This document shows positions 25,497 through 34,147 of a DNA stretch of 64,000 bases, in pieces. The DNA comes from Cylindrospermum sp. NIES-4074 (GTDB lineage Bacteria > Cyanobacteriota > Cyanobacteriia > Cyanobacteriales > Nostocaceae). Where the stretch lies: the NCBI GenBank assembly GCA_003994795.1, contig AP018271.1, forward strand, positions 195,081 to 259,080. The letters run 5' to 3'. The translations under genes were made by a program, and so were the position numbers. The notes below the pieces were generated by a model. That model was not told where the DNA came from. It saw only the letters and a program-made list of their open reading frames with translations, and did not search any database. How positions within the stretch are numbered: position 1 is the stretch's first letter; each line of letters starts with the position of its first letter.

Positions 25497-26459
25497 TTAG
25501 AGTGAATTTTCGTAAAGTACATTCAAAAACTTCACAGCTTCACGTTTAGCTGTTTCGGAACGTAAATCATACTTTTGGGTAGTCGCTGGGTTAGCATGGC
25601 CTGCCAGTTCACACACCGTTAGCACATCTACACCTGCTTCTAGTAGTCTGGTAATAAAAGTCCGGCGAAAATCATGAGGGCTGAAAGCTTCTATAAGCGC
25701 AGTTTCAGCACGTTTTTGGCAAATTGCCATAACGGCCTGATCTGTTAAATGTTCGATATGGATGTGTCCACCACGCTTGACCGGGCAGATTAACGCCCCT
25801 GGTGATTTTCCTCTAATTTTTAACCAATCGTCCACAACCCCAACCGCACTCGGAGGCAAGTACACCGTCCGCCATTTACCACCTTTGCCATGCAGCACTT
25901 TCAACAAGTTATCGTCACGTTTGAAATCTTTAACTTCTAACGCTACTGCCTCAGAACGCCGCAAACCGCAACCACTCAAAATCCCGAACAGTGCCGCATC
26001 CCTCAATCCAATTGCACTGGCATCTTGTTGACAGTCGTGCAGCAGTGCGGTAATTTCCTGGTTCTTTAATACCCGTCCTCGCAAGGGTGATTCGCCTCGT
26101 ACCCGCTTGAGGTCTATGGCACATTGGTAATCTTGGGCGCTCATCAACCCCAAACGCAAACATTCCTTCAAAACCCGCCGCAGGGCGCAGAGCATTCGGT
26201 TGGTAGTTGCTGGCGAATATTTTTCAATCAATATTGCTCGGATGGCGGCGGTGTGTTGGTAACGTAATTTTGACCAATCTACTGATAGGGCATCGCATTG
26301 GTTGCTAGTCAACAATTGGGCAATCACATTCAACGCCTTTTCGGTTGTTCGCCGCGAACCTGGAGTCAGACTTGACAAATAGACCGCCGCCGGATGAAGC
26401 GTTAACGGCAGTGGCGTGGATAGCATTAAATCGATTTGCCTTGTTGTGTCCTCTCCCAT
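25497..26459 (-). CDS. tyrosine recombinase / integrase
   Basis: A 320-aa XerC/D-like recombinase with all catalytic boxes: Arg in SGCGLRRSEAV (near residue 167), Lys in GKGGKWRTV, HDFRRTF, the LAGHANPATTQKYD box with its second His, and the nucleophile Tyr (YDLRS). The N-terminal SAM-like domain (about residues 15-110) is complete. It may integrate or resolve a mobile element. A relic of another integrase lies immediately downstream. ATG 26459 has GGAGAGG-like bases nearby in the minus strand. Confidence 0.85.
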   Translation of the reverse strand: MGEDTTRQIDLMLSTPLPLTLHPAAVYLSSLTPGSRRTTEKALNVIAQLLTSNQCDALSVDWSKLRYQHTAAIRAILIEKYSPATTNRMLCALRRVLKECLRLGLMSAQDYQCAIDLKRVRGESPLRGRVLKNQEITALLHDCQQDASAIGLRDAALFGILSGCGLRRSEAVALEVKDFKRDDNLLKVLHGKGGKWRTVYLPPSAVGVVDDWLKIRGKSPGALICPVKRGGHIHIEHLTDQAVMAICQKRAETALIEAFSPHDFRRTFITRLLEAGVDVLTVCELAGHANPATTQKYDLRSETAKREAVKFLNVLYENSL

Positions 26460-27237
26460 GATCTGTTACGCGCTACCTGACAAAAACAGATAGCCCAGAT
26501 CCTCATTGTCTCACCTATTGGATTTTTAGGAGGAGTCGTCACGCCTAATTTTAACGCCATCGTCAACGGCGCGGCTGAACAGGAGCGTTTCATTTCTACT
26601 CTTGATGTGCGTAAGCAATCTCTATCAATTAACACTCCCTTACGCAAAAACTGTCCACGCGAGAAATAGTTTTGGTAAATTATTGTTTTCATAAACTATT
26701 TTGGGGCACGCTCTCCCGCACACCCATGATTACTAGCTTTGGCTCAACATCAGGATTTTTACCTCAAAATGCAAAAATTAAAACTAAATCGCTGCTTCTA
26801 AGTGCAGTAGATTTCGTTAAAGTATTAAAATCAACTGCTCGTCACAGTTCAGTTAACTGAGGTATTAAGGGAGCAATACGAAGTTCTATACCGGATTCTA
26901 TACATTACCACCCTTGAAAATCGGACAAGTATAGAAGATTATTGTGGGTTCGCACATAAAGTGAAATTGCGGCAACGAATTTATGGGGGTTTCAGCCACT
27001 GAAATTCGCACATAAAGTGAAATCGCTTGCGAGGCAAGGCTTTGAGCTAACCAGCTAATTCGCGCATCAAGTGAAATTTTGCATCTAACCTCAGAAATTC
27101 ACGTTATCCAGTACAAATACTGTAATATATTTATACTTATTTTTGAAATTCTCTAAGAAAGTTGTTTGGCTATCTGTGGCAAGGAGTGAACGAGCGCAAA
27201 AAGGCGACAGGGAAGTTCATCGCTCAAAAGTCCGTTT
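26460..27237. other. intergenic region with iterated motifs
   Basis: About 780 bases. The left part (26460-26880) shows only unsupported short ORFs. The right part holds three TTCGCACATAAAGTGAAAT-type repeats (26948-27077). Confidence 0.4.
26948..27077 (+). repeat. iterated 20-bp motif (3 copies, a fourth at 27545)
   Basis: GTTCGCACATAAAGTGAAAT (26948), ATTCGCACATAAAGTGAAAT (27004) and ATTCGCGCATCAAGTGAAAT (27058) are spaced 56 and 54 bases apart. A looser copy, AATTCGCACACTAATTGAAA, is at 27545. Iterated sites like this occur at Tn7-like transposon ends (TnsB binding) and as plasmid iterons; which applies here is unknown. Confidence 0.65.
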
Positions 27238-27483
27238 TTAATAGCATTTGGGCTGTGTTTCTACCCCAGAAATAACCGAATTAAATTGAGCCTCCAGTTC
27301 CTGTAAACGAGTTTCTAAACCGTTCCCGGTACCAGTACCAGGAACAGGCCCAAGGACATGATGTAAACCTTGAATAACTAAATCGGTAGCAGTGGTATTA
27401 CGTTCTCGCGCCGCAGCACGCAGTGCATTGGTAAGGGTTTTGGGCAGTTTAAAATTAATCGATTCGCGTTTCACAATCGCCAT
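27238..27483 (-). CDS. ribbon-helix-helix-type small regulator
   Basis: An 81-aa protein whose first 50 residues (MAIVKRESINFKLPKTLTNA, then ARERNTTATDLVIQGLHHVLG) form a CopG/MetJ-like ribbon-helix-helix. The beta strand is ESINFKLPK and two helices follow. The same segment begins the protein at 60547-61137. The C-terminal 30 residues suggest a short coiled coil (LETRLQELEAQFNSVI). The upstream DNA carries an operator also found before the 60547 gene, so autoregulation is likely. Confidence 0.7.
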   Translation of the reverse strand: MAIVKRESINFKLPKTLTNALRAAARERNTTATDLVIQGLHHVLGPVPGTGTGNGLETRLQELEAQFNSVISGVETQPKCY

Positions 27484-27521
27484 GTCTGTACCACCTATAC
27501 ACCCACGTATAGACAGTTTAG
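27484..27521 (-). promoter_or_regulatory. RHH-gene operator (copy at the 27238 gene)
   Basis: TGTCTGTAC...GTATAGACA, an interrupted palindrome with an inner CTATAC/GTATAG, immediately upstream of the ATG. On the minus strand it aligns with the element before the 60547 RHH gene (TAAAxTGTCTATAC...GGTRxAGACAT). Confidence 0.6.
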
Positions 27522-27671
27522 CTGATCACAGCCAAGACAGCGCTAATTCGCACACTAATTGAAAAATTGTAACGTTGTCACTGAAAAAGTAACTTTGTCA
27601 AGTAAGATACATCATAACCTGACAAAAACGGCAAGGTACACATTGGCAGTTGGGGTAAGGCACTTACCAAT

Positions 27672-27767
27672 AATAAAATGCCCAGCCGTCGCTTTCGCCT
27701 TCCAGGCGAAAGCGCCTAAATTCTTGGGTTTTCCCAAAATATATTTGATACGGCTGGGCATTTTATT
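27672..27767. repeat. 96-base nested-hairpin element
   Basis: A perfect 18-bp stem (27672-27689 with 27750-27767, AATAAAATGCCCAGCCGT) encloses two hairpins: GCTTTCGCC-TTCCA-GGCGAAAGC (27691-27713) and TTGGG-TTTT-CCCAA (about 27724-27737). A T-run follows. It may be a small structured RNA, a bidirectional terminator or a miniature element. Confidence 0.65.
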
Positions 27768-27937
27768 TTTTGGATCTCCCTAAGAAGCATCAGCAACAGT
27801 GGATGCAAAAAAGTTATGGGCAAATTCCCCAGTTTGAAGATGAACACAATCATCTGGTGGGAATCTCAAATTGAGCGGGATTACATGAACCTATCCCACT
27901 AATAATATTTTGTTGATCCAGATGTGAATGGTGGCAA

Positions 27938-28853
27938 AGACCGAAAAGTTTTGCGATCGCTCTGTCAAGAATACCTGTATAAGTAGATTTTTATTGAAGA
28001 TTAGTAATTTTAAATGTCAGTGTCGAATGGCTGAGTTGGCTCTGTGGCATAAGTAAAGTTAATGAATCAGCTAAGTGTAAGAGCAAATCTTACACCAGAA
28101 TATGATGATGCTGTGATTGCAGAGAGTTTTGTCAAAGAGTTGCGGGAGAATTGACCTAGAGGGATATCTGGTTTGACTATGACTGCAACTACTACTCCAG
28201 CTTTAACTGACAATAAAACTTTGAACGAAGTAGTTAACTGTTTAACAGAAAACATTACACTTCAGACTCAAGGTAAGTGTGAACAAAGGAATATTTTTGA
28301 AATTTTAATTCGGGCTGCCACTCAAAAAGATAGTATTGAAAACACTACTAAAGTCCTAAAAAATGTTCCGACCAGTAATGATATTCGTTACCATTTGGAG
28401 AAATATTCAGACCTTAAATCTCTAGAATCAGACTTAAATACAGCACTTCAAAGCCGCTTACCAGACGGAATTAGAGAAGGTAAACAGAAAATTGCCATCG
28501 ATTTTAACTTCCAGCCATATTATGGTGAACCATCGCCATCAGAAGCAGCATATATTTATAGAAGTCAAGCTAAAAGTGGCACTTGTTCTTTTTATGCCTA
28601 TGCGACTGTCTATGTAATTAAGAAGAATAAACGAGTCACTCTGGCAATTAAAGCTATTCAACAACAAAATACTTTAGTTGCAGCAACTATGGGGTAGCCT
28701 GCGAAGTTTATTTACCGTCCGGCTGATGTTGGTTGGTTTTTGGAGTTTATAAGCTAAATTTATCATTCATCCAAGTCTTTCAGCTTTTGCACTTTTCTCC
28801 AAAAGCGGTATCACAGACTACTATTTTTTACCGATCGCAAAACTTTTCGGTCT
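27938..28853. mobile_element. ISH3-family IS shell with perfect 22-bp terminal inverted repeats
   Basis: The ends AGACCGAAAAGTTTTGCGAT... (27938-27959) and their exact complement (28832-28853) delimit 916 bp. Inside is a truncated ISH3-type transposase (28173-28697). Intact ISH3 elements are about 1.3-1.5 kb, so there is an internal deletion. No clear target duplication was found. Confidence 0.8.
28173..28697 (+). pseudogene. ISH3-family transposase, N-terminal part
   Basis: 174 codons: KCEQRNIFEILIRAATQKDS, then ENTTKVLKNVPTSNDIRYHL and IAIDFNFQPYYGEPSPSEAA, in which the first catalytic Asp of the DDE domain appears. The reading stops shortly after (TLVAATMG). The rest of the catalytic domain is deleted, so it is inactive. 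A separate 30-codon ORF (28062-28154) lies upstream within the element. Confidence 0.75.
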
Positions 28854-29059
28854 ACTGATATTACATAATGGCATCTTTTGACCACAACCTAAATTTAAAA
28901 CCAAGTTAGACATCTGTCCGTTCGCTAATTTTGAGGTGATAAGGGAATTAAAAGCTTGAGGAGAATCTTTTTGGTAAGTCTCTGATTACTCAGCCCTGCT
29001 GGGTCACTTTGCATTGCTTAGTCTCTATTAAATCCGCTTTAATATCTGCGGAATGTGTG
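28854..29059. other. short intergenic region, nothing recognised
   Basis: About 200 bases between the ISH3 shell and the repeat-peptide ORF. No hairpin or repeat stands out. Confidence 0.4.
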
Positions 29060-29266
29060 TTATAAACCTCTATCTGTTCCTGGAGAGCGATCAGATTCTA
29101 CTGTTGTTTCAGGAGCTTTTTTAGGTTCTTGATTTTCTACTTCAACAGTTTCAACATTTGGATCGCTTGATGTATTAGATTCAAGGTCAGGGCCTCTATC
29201 CGTTGCTGGAGAGCGATCGGATTCTACTGTTGTTTCAGGGGCTCTTTTAGGTTCTTGATTTTCCAT
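29060..29266 (-). CDS. small low-complexity protein made of two repeats
   Basis: 68 aa containing ENQEPKRAPETTVESDRSPA and ENQEPKKAPETTVESDRSPG, each followed by TDRG. The DNA repeat has a 127-bp offset (29066-29139 and 29193-29266). It is acidic and probably disordered; no signal peptide. The ribosome-binding site is weak, so translation is uncertain. Could be the tail of a lost larger gene. Confidence 0.3.
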   Translation of the reverse strand: MENQEPKRAPETTVESDRSPATDRGPDLESNTSSDPNVETVEVENQEPKKAPETTVESDRSPGTDRGL

Positions 29267-29327
29267 GTGTTTTTTGCACCCGAATTGTATAACAGTTGGT
29301 CATTATGTGAAAATAATAACACCTTAT

Positions 29328-30112
29328 GGCGTTGCATAATGGAGTATAAATTAGTGGACGTTGGAATATGAATTGTCCAAGTTGTGATTCAAGCCATAAC
29401 CGTAAGAACGGGAAAAAAAGAGGTAAACAGAATTACATATGCGTGGGCTGTGGTCGCCAGTTTATTGATAAATACGAACCCTCAAGAACTTACAGCAATG
29501 AGATCAAGGAAGAATGCTTAAAAATGTATCTCAATGGTATGGGTTTCAGAGGGATTGAACGTGTCAAAGGGGTTCATCATACGACAATCATCTCTTGGGT
29601 CAAACAACTAGGGAAAACGATGGTAGATGTACCCAGCAAAGACGTGAATCAAGGGGAATTGGTAGGCGATCGCAATATTCCATCAGTTGGAGAACTGGAT
29701 GAATTGGAAACCTTTGTTGGGTCAAAAAAAATAAAATCTGGCTGTGGACAGCAGTAGACCATTTTAGTCCAGGAATACTGGCTTGGGTATTGGGTGACCA
29801 TAGCGCAGAAACATTTAAGCCTCTGTGGGAATTTATCTCCTCCTGGCAATGCTACTTCTACGTTACAGATGGATGGAAAGTTTACCCTCAATTCATTGAT
29901 TCAGGAGACCATATTGTGAGCAAGACATATATGACCAGGGTTGAGGGTGAAAACACCCGTCTACGTCATTATTTGGCACGATTACATCGCAAAACACTGT
30001 GTTAGTCTAAGTCAGCAGAAATGCTAAAGTATTCTATCCGATTGTTACTTTACTATTTAAAGTACCGTTGTGTTCCTGTCTGTGCTTAATTCATACCGCA
30101 ATCAGCAACGCC
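29328..30112 (+). mobile_element. IS1-family insertion sequence with 8-bp target duplication
   Basis: Ends GGCGTTGC (29328-29335) and GCAACGCC (30105-30112) give a 785-bp element, the normal IS1 size. The target CACCTTAT is duplicated exactly at 29320-29327 and 30113-30120. The right copy includes the stop codon of the NB-ARC/WD40 gene, so that gene keeps its end. Intact target duplications indicate a recent insertion. Confidence 0.92.
29368..30089 (+). pseudogene. IS1 transposase InsAB', with a premature stop
   Basis: The first frame (29368-29757) is InsA-like: zinc-finger CPSCDSSHNRKNGKKRGKQN...CVGCGRQF, then an HTH. At GTCAAAAAAAATAAA (about 29721) a frame change, usual for IS1, leads into InsB: DHFSPGILAWVLGDHSAETF, YFYVTDGWKVYPQFI and RVEGENTRLRHYLARLHRKT. 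The codon after LC is TAG (30003-30005) where a Tyr codon is usual, and the frame would continue to TAA 30087-30089. The last 27 residues are lost unless read through, so activity is doubtful. Confidence 0.85.
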
Positions 30113-30116
30113 CACC

Positions 30117-33100
30117 TTATTCTCTCTCTACTGCCCCAAGAGCTTTGAGTGTGTTCTTCTGAGGAGTTGTTAAACCAATTGCATTTTTAATATTCATACC
30201 TTCATAAGGTCGATCAATTCTGATCGTTTTTACACATTCACCTGTTTCAACATCCCAAAGCTTCATGGTTTCGTCTTCGCTGCTACTAACCAACACAAGA
30301 CTATTAGCACTAAAGGCAATTGACCGTACTGCTTTGTGGTGTCCCTGAAATGTTTTGAGAACAACACCTCTACTGATATCCCACAGTTTTACAGTCTGGT
30401 CGTCACTGCCACTAGCTAAGATTTTGCCATCTGGACTAAAAGCAATTGTTCTAACTCGATATGTGTGACCTTTCAAGGTTTGTAGACATTGCCCTGTATT
30501 AACATCCCACAGTTTAATAGTTTGGTCTCCACTAGCACTAGCAAGGATATCTGCACTGTGAGTGAACATGACAGATAAAACCCAATCACTGTGTCCTGAC
30601 AATGTTTGTAAACAAATTCCTGTACTTAGATCCCAAAATTTAATAGTGTTGTCACTGCTACCACTTGCTAAAAATCTACCACAAGAACTAAAAGCAATTG
30701 TTTTGACTTCACCAATATGTCCTGCCAATGTATGCAGACACTCTCCCGTATGCCAATCCCAAAGCTTTAGCGTTTGGTCACGACTACCACTTGCTAAAAG
30801 GTGAGCATTGGGACTAAAGCTAACAGAATGTACCCAACTATCGTGTCCCCAAAAAGTTTGCAAACACTCTCCTGTAGTTACATCCCAAAGTTTGATAGTT
30901 GTGTCATCGCTGCTAGTTGCCAGAATCGTGCTTTTTTGCTGCTTCCCAATATCTTCAGATGAGATTATACTTCTGCCACATGTGTAACCACTTAGGTTTT
31001 GGGAAGCAAAGGTAACTGATGAAACCAAATTAGTATGGCCTTGTAATATTCGTAGGCATTGTCCTGTCTTCACATCCCACAATCTCACTCGTTGGTCTTG
31101 GCTGCTACTCGCCAAAATTTGGCCATCTGGACTAAAAGCAACAGATAATATCCAATTAATATACCCATTCACTGTTCTCAAACATTGTCCTGTGCGGATA
31201 TCCCATAACTTCATGGTTTGGTTTTCATTAACACTCAACAAGTTTTGACCATTTGGATTAACAGTAACTAACCAAATGCGTGAACCGTAGCTGCCTGTAG
31301 ACGAATCACTATCCTCATACAAAGTTTGCAGGCACTTTCCTGTAAAAACATCCCATATTTTCACAGTTTTATCTTCGCTCCCCGTCACCAGTGTTTTACC
31401 ATCTGGGCTGAAACCAACTGTCCACACATAACTGTCATAATCTGGTAATGTATTTATGCACTCACCAGTAGCTAAATCCCAAAATTTTACAGTTGTGCGA
31501 TCGCTTCCTGTTGCCAATGTTTGTCCGTCTGGGCTAAGAGCAATAGATAACACCCAATTAATGGGGATTTCTAAAACTCGCAGGCAAGAACCTGTATTAA
31601 CATCCCACAATCTCACAGTTTGATCTTCACTTCCAGTGATTAAAGTTTGTCCATTTGGGGTGAAAGTAGTAAAAATGACCCGATTGCTATGCCCTGATAA
31701 AGTTCGCATAAATTCTCCAGTATGGACACGCCACAACCGCACGGTTTGGTCATTGCTACCACTGGCTAAAATTTTGCCATCAGGACTAAAAGCCAGCGAT
31801 TGCACCCAACTTGTATGACCTCGCAGAGTTAAGAGACATTGCCCAGTATGCACATTCCACAACCGCACGGTTTGGTCATTGCTACCACTGGCTAAAATTT
31901 CTCCATCAGGACTAAAAGCCAGCGATTGCACCCAATTTGTATGACCAATGTAAGTAATAATTTGTTGGATATTGGTAACAGACCACAAGCAAATTTCACG
32001 ATCGATGCTTGTTGCCAGTAATTTTCCGTCTGGGCTAAAAGTTGCTGATAATACACCTCCTAAAGTTCGAGTTAAAGCAGACTTACTCAGGTCCGCATTG
32101 GTAAAGTTAACTCGATGCAAATTCATATCCTGTAAGTAAGCTTGCCAAACTGTTAAGTTAGAAAAGTCATAGCCACTCAGGTCAATCTGAAGCTGCCAAA
32201 GTAAATTAAGAATATTGCCTGCGGCATATCCTGGTTTTCGAGGCGTACCAGATTTCAGCTTTGATAAAATTTGATTCAAAGAGGTTGCCACATTTTCTGG
32301 GTTACCAAACTGGTTTAGTAATTGCTCGGCAATTGGCTTGAGTATGAGCCGAACTTGTGCATTTCTTACATAATCTTTGGCAGTAGCTTTGATTAATGCA
32401 CATTGATCAAATAATTCTATTTCTCCAATTTTAATTTCTTGACAAATCTGTGCAATTAAGTAGTCGATAACATACTCCATCACTACTGGTTGTTGAGTAA
32501 AATCACCAGAATTTTTTTCAATCAATGAGCGTAATTGTAGAGATTCTAAAGTTTCTAATAAATTTTTGAGCAAAACAGCCGGAATAATATCTGCTTGGAA
32601 TTCCCTAAATGATACCCATTCTCGATTAATTGCCAGCCAATACATTACCTGTTGTTCTAAAGTTGACAATCGATAAAACTGCTGGTCAAGTAAATCCGAA
32701 ATATCACCAAAGACAATCGTTCCTTGTTCTAAAAAATTAGCAACATTCCCGTCAAATAGCTCATGAATAGTAGTTCCGACAATCTTCAATGCCAAAGGAT
32801 TGCCTGCATATAAATCTACCAATGATTGACATTGGTTTTCTGAGACAGAAAAGCCTTTTTCTGCGAGAACTTTCTCAGCTTCTTCCCCTGTTAAGCCAGA
32901 TAATCTCAGTGAACGAATCGGAGAGTTGATACCTTCTTTAATCCTAATTCCTCTAGGTTTTTCTCGACTAGTCAAAAGTAAACAACTCTGATGGTTAGTT
33001 TCTCCCAAGCATCTTATTAAATGTCCATATCCTTCATATCCTTGTCGATATCCTCCGGCGCGGCGATCGCTAGATAAAATTGACTCTAAATTATCTAAGA

Positions 33101-33737
33101 CTAACAAACAACGCTCTGCACGCAGATATTGTATTAAACAAAAGATTTTACTGTCTAAGCTCTCTGGTAAATTTGTTTCTTGATTGGACAAAAACTTAAT
33201 TAAGTCGTTCAAAAGCTCATGGATTGGTGGCGCATTACGCAAACTTCGCCAAAACAGGTACTTAAATTCTGTTTGTAAAAGCTGTGATAATTTTACAGAC
33301 AAAGCTGTTTTACCAATGCCACCCAGACCGATTAAAGTAATTAGTCGGCAATGGTCATTAATAATCCATTGTTTGAGTGTAGCTAATTCTTCGGTGCGCC
33401 CATAGAAAACTGAGACATCAATCGCCTCTCCCCAGTCTTGATGATTATTAGTGGTTACTCCTTCAGTATTTTTATCTCGCTCTAAAGTCTGGGATGACAG
33501 ATCAAAATCCAAATCAGCGATTTCTTTCCACGAGAGTGCTAACTTCTGACAAAGTTCTTCAAATGTTGCATGGTCAACTGGTTTACCTGTGAGGAAGTTG
33601 CTGACTGTGGCTAAAGCTAACCCTACATCTTCAGCCAAAGCTTTTTGGCTAGGGAAACCGTTGCGCTTGACTGCTAGCTTTACTTTCTTAATGAACTCCT
33701 GGCGAACCCTGAGCGACCTGGGCATGGCTCGTTTCAT
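30117..33737 (-). CDS. STAND sensor: XRE-HTH / NB-ARC NTPase / WD40 protein
   Basis: A 1206-aa cytosolic protein. Residues 10-70 form an HTH ([20 protein letters not shown]). NB-ARC follows with P-loop GLGGIGKT (137-144), Walker B CLLVLDN (210-216) and sensor [12 protein letters not shown] helical region leads to a pentapeptide-like linker ([20 protein letters not shown]), then about 14 WD40 repeats from residue 570, and a tail [19 protein letters not shown] proteins are NTP-dependent switches; WD40 blades sense a ligand or partner. The N-terminal HTH suggests DNA binding or a protein-interaction role. Divergent from the 33884 ORF; three 11-bp-spaced repeats lie upstream. An IS1 has landed on its stop codon. 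Confidence 0.9.
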   Translation of the reverse strand: MKRAMPRSLRVRQEFIKKVKLAVKRNGFPSQKALAEDVGLALATVSNFLTGKPVDHATFEELCQKLALSWKEIADLDFDLSSQTLERDKNTEGVTTNNHQDWGEAIDVSVFYGRTEELATLKQWIINDHCRLITLIGLGGIGKTALSVKLSQLLQTEFKYLFWRSLRNAPPIHELLNDLIKFLSNQETNLPESLDSKIFCLIQYLRAERCLLVLDNLESILSSDRRAGGYRQGYEGYGHLIRCLGETNHQSCLLLTSREKPRGIRIKEGINSPIRSLRLSGLTGEEAEKVLAEKGFSVSENQCQSLVDLYAGNPLALKIVGTTIHELFDGNVANFLEQGTIVFGDISDLLDQQFYRLSTLEQQVMYWLAINREWVSFREFQADIIPAVLLKNLLETLESLQLRSLIEKNSGDFTQQPVVMEYVIDYLIAQICQEIKIGEIELFDQCALIKATAKDYVRNAQVRLILKPIAEQLLNQFGNPENVATSLNQILSKLKSGTPRKPGYAAGNILNLLWQLQIDLSGYDFSNLTVWQAYLQDMNLHRVNFTNADLSKSALTRTLGGVLSATFSPDGKLLATSIDREICLWSVTNIQQIITYIGHTNWVQSLAFSPDGEILASGSNDQTVRLWNVHTGQCLLTLRGHTSWVQSLAFSPDGKILASGSNDQTVRLWRVHTGEFMRTLSGHSNRVIFTTFTPNGQTLITGSEDQTVRLWDVNTGSCLRVLEIPINWVLSIALSPDGQTLATGSDRTTVKFWDLATGECINTLPDYDSYVWTVGFSPDGKTLVTGSEDKTVKIWDVFTGKCLQTLYEDSDSSTGSYGSRIWLVTVNPNGQNLLSVNENQTMKLWDIRTGQCLRTVNGYINWILSVAFSPDGQILASSSQDQRVRLWDVKTGQCLRILQGHTNLVSSVTFASQNLSGYTCGRSIISSEDIGKQQKSTILATSSDDTTIKLWDVTTGECLQTFWGHDSWVHSVSFSPNAHLLASGSRDQTLKLWDWHTGECLHTLAGHIGEVKTIAFSSCGRFLASGSSDNTIKFWDLSTGICLQTLSGHSDWVLSVMFTHSADILASASGDQTIKLWDVNTGQCLQTLKGHTYRVRTIAFSPDGKILASGSDDQTVKLWDISRGVVLKTFQGHHKAVRSIAFSANSLVLVSSSEDETMKLWDVETGECVKTIRIDRPYEGMNIKNAIGLTTPQKNTLKALGAVERE

Positions 33738-33771
33738 TACAACTGTATGAATTTTACCAGTAACACGCTAA

Positions 33772-33800
33772 AAGTCAGTCACAAGTCAGAAATAAGTCAG
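33772..33800. promoter_or_regulatory. three AAGTCAG repeats at 11-bp spacing
   Basis: AAGTCAG at 33772, 33783 and 33794, in the divergent promoter between the STAND gene and the 33884 ORF. An 11-bp period on one DNA face is typical of OmpR/PhoB- or SARP-type binding sites. The regulator is unknown. Confidence 0.5.
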
Positions 33801-33883
33801 TAATCTCCAGGCGATAAGCCAGTATGCGGTAGGGTTTGATAAATTTATCAGCTTCAAACCAAAAGTAAAAGGGTTAGCAAACA

Positions 33884-33997
33884 ATGATGACTAATAAATC
33901 AAAAGCCCAAGCATTGGCAGAGTATTATGCAGAGAATGGCTGGAGAACGCAGCCTTTCACAATTACCTATTTAGAAGATGCAGATCCAGATACATAG
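33884..33997 (+). CDS. 37-aa peptide upstream of ThDP/KAS III genes
   Basis: Starts ATGATG at 33884/33887 and ends TAG 33995-33997. Sequence features: helical N-terminus (KAQALAEYYAENGW), then RTQPFTITYLEDADPDT. It could be a precursor peptide, leader peptide or small regulator for the downstream enzymes. The ribosome-binding site is weak. The leader-like helix followed by a Thr/Tyr-rich core recalls RiPP precursors, but no RiPP-modifying enzyme is next to it; this is speculation. Confidence 0.4.
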   Translation: MMTNKSKAQALAEYYAENGWRTQPFTITYLEDADPDT

Positions 33998-34147
33998 AAG
34001 TTAAAGACCCAAAGTAAGGGCAATTGTGCTTGCGTTTATGGTGTAATCTTCATTTTCAATAGTTTGCCCAGCACTTAATGTCTGTAATTCAAGTTAAGCG
34101 CACAGAAGTTAGTGAACAGAGAAATTACAAACCTTTATGTCTAGTCT

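Noticed and set aside
26426-26860. Short ORFs on both strands upstream of the recombinase
   Set aside because: No known motif and weak starts; could be decayed DNA but not supportable as genes.
27559-27783. 74-codon plus-strand ORF
   Set aside because: It runs through the nested-hairpin element and has no family-like sequence.
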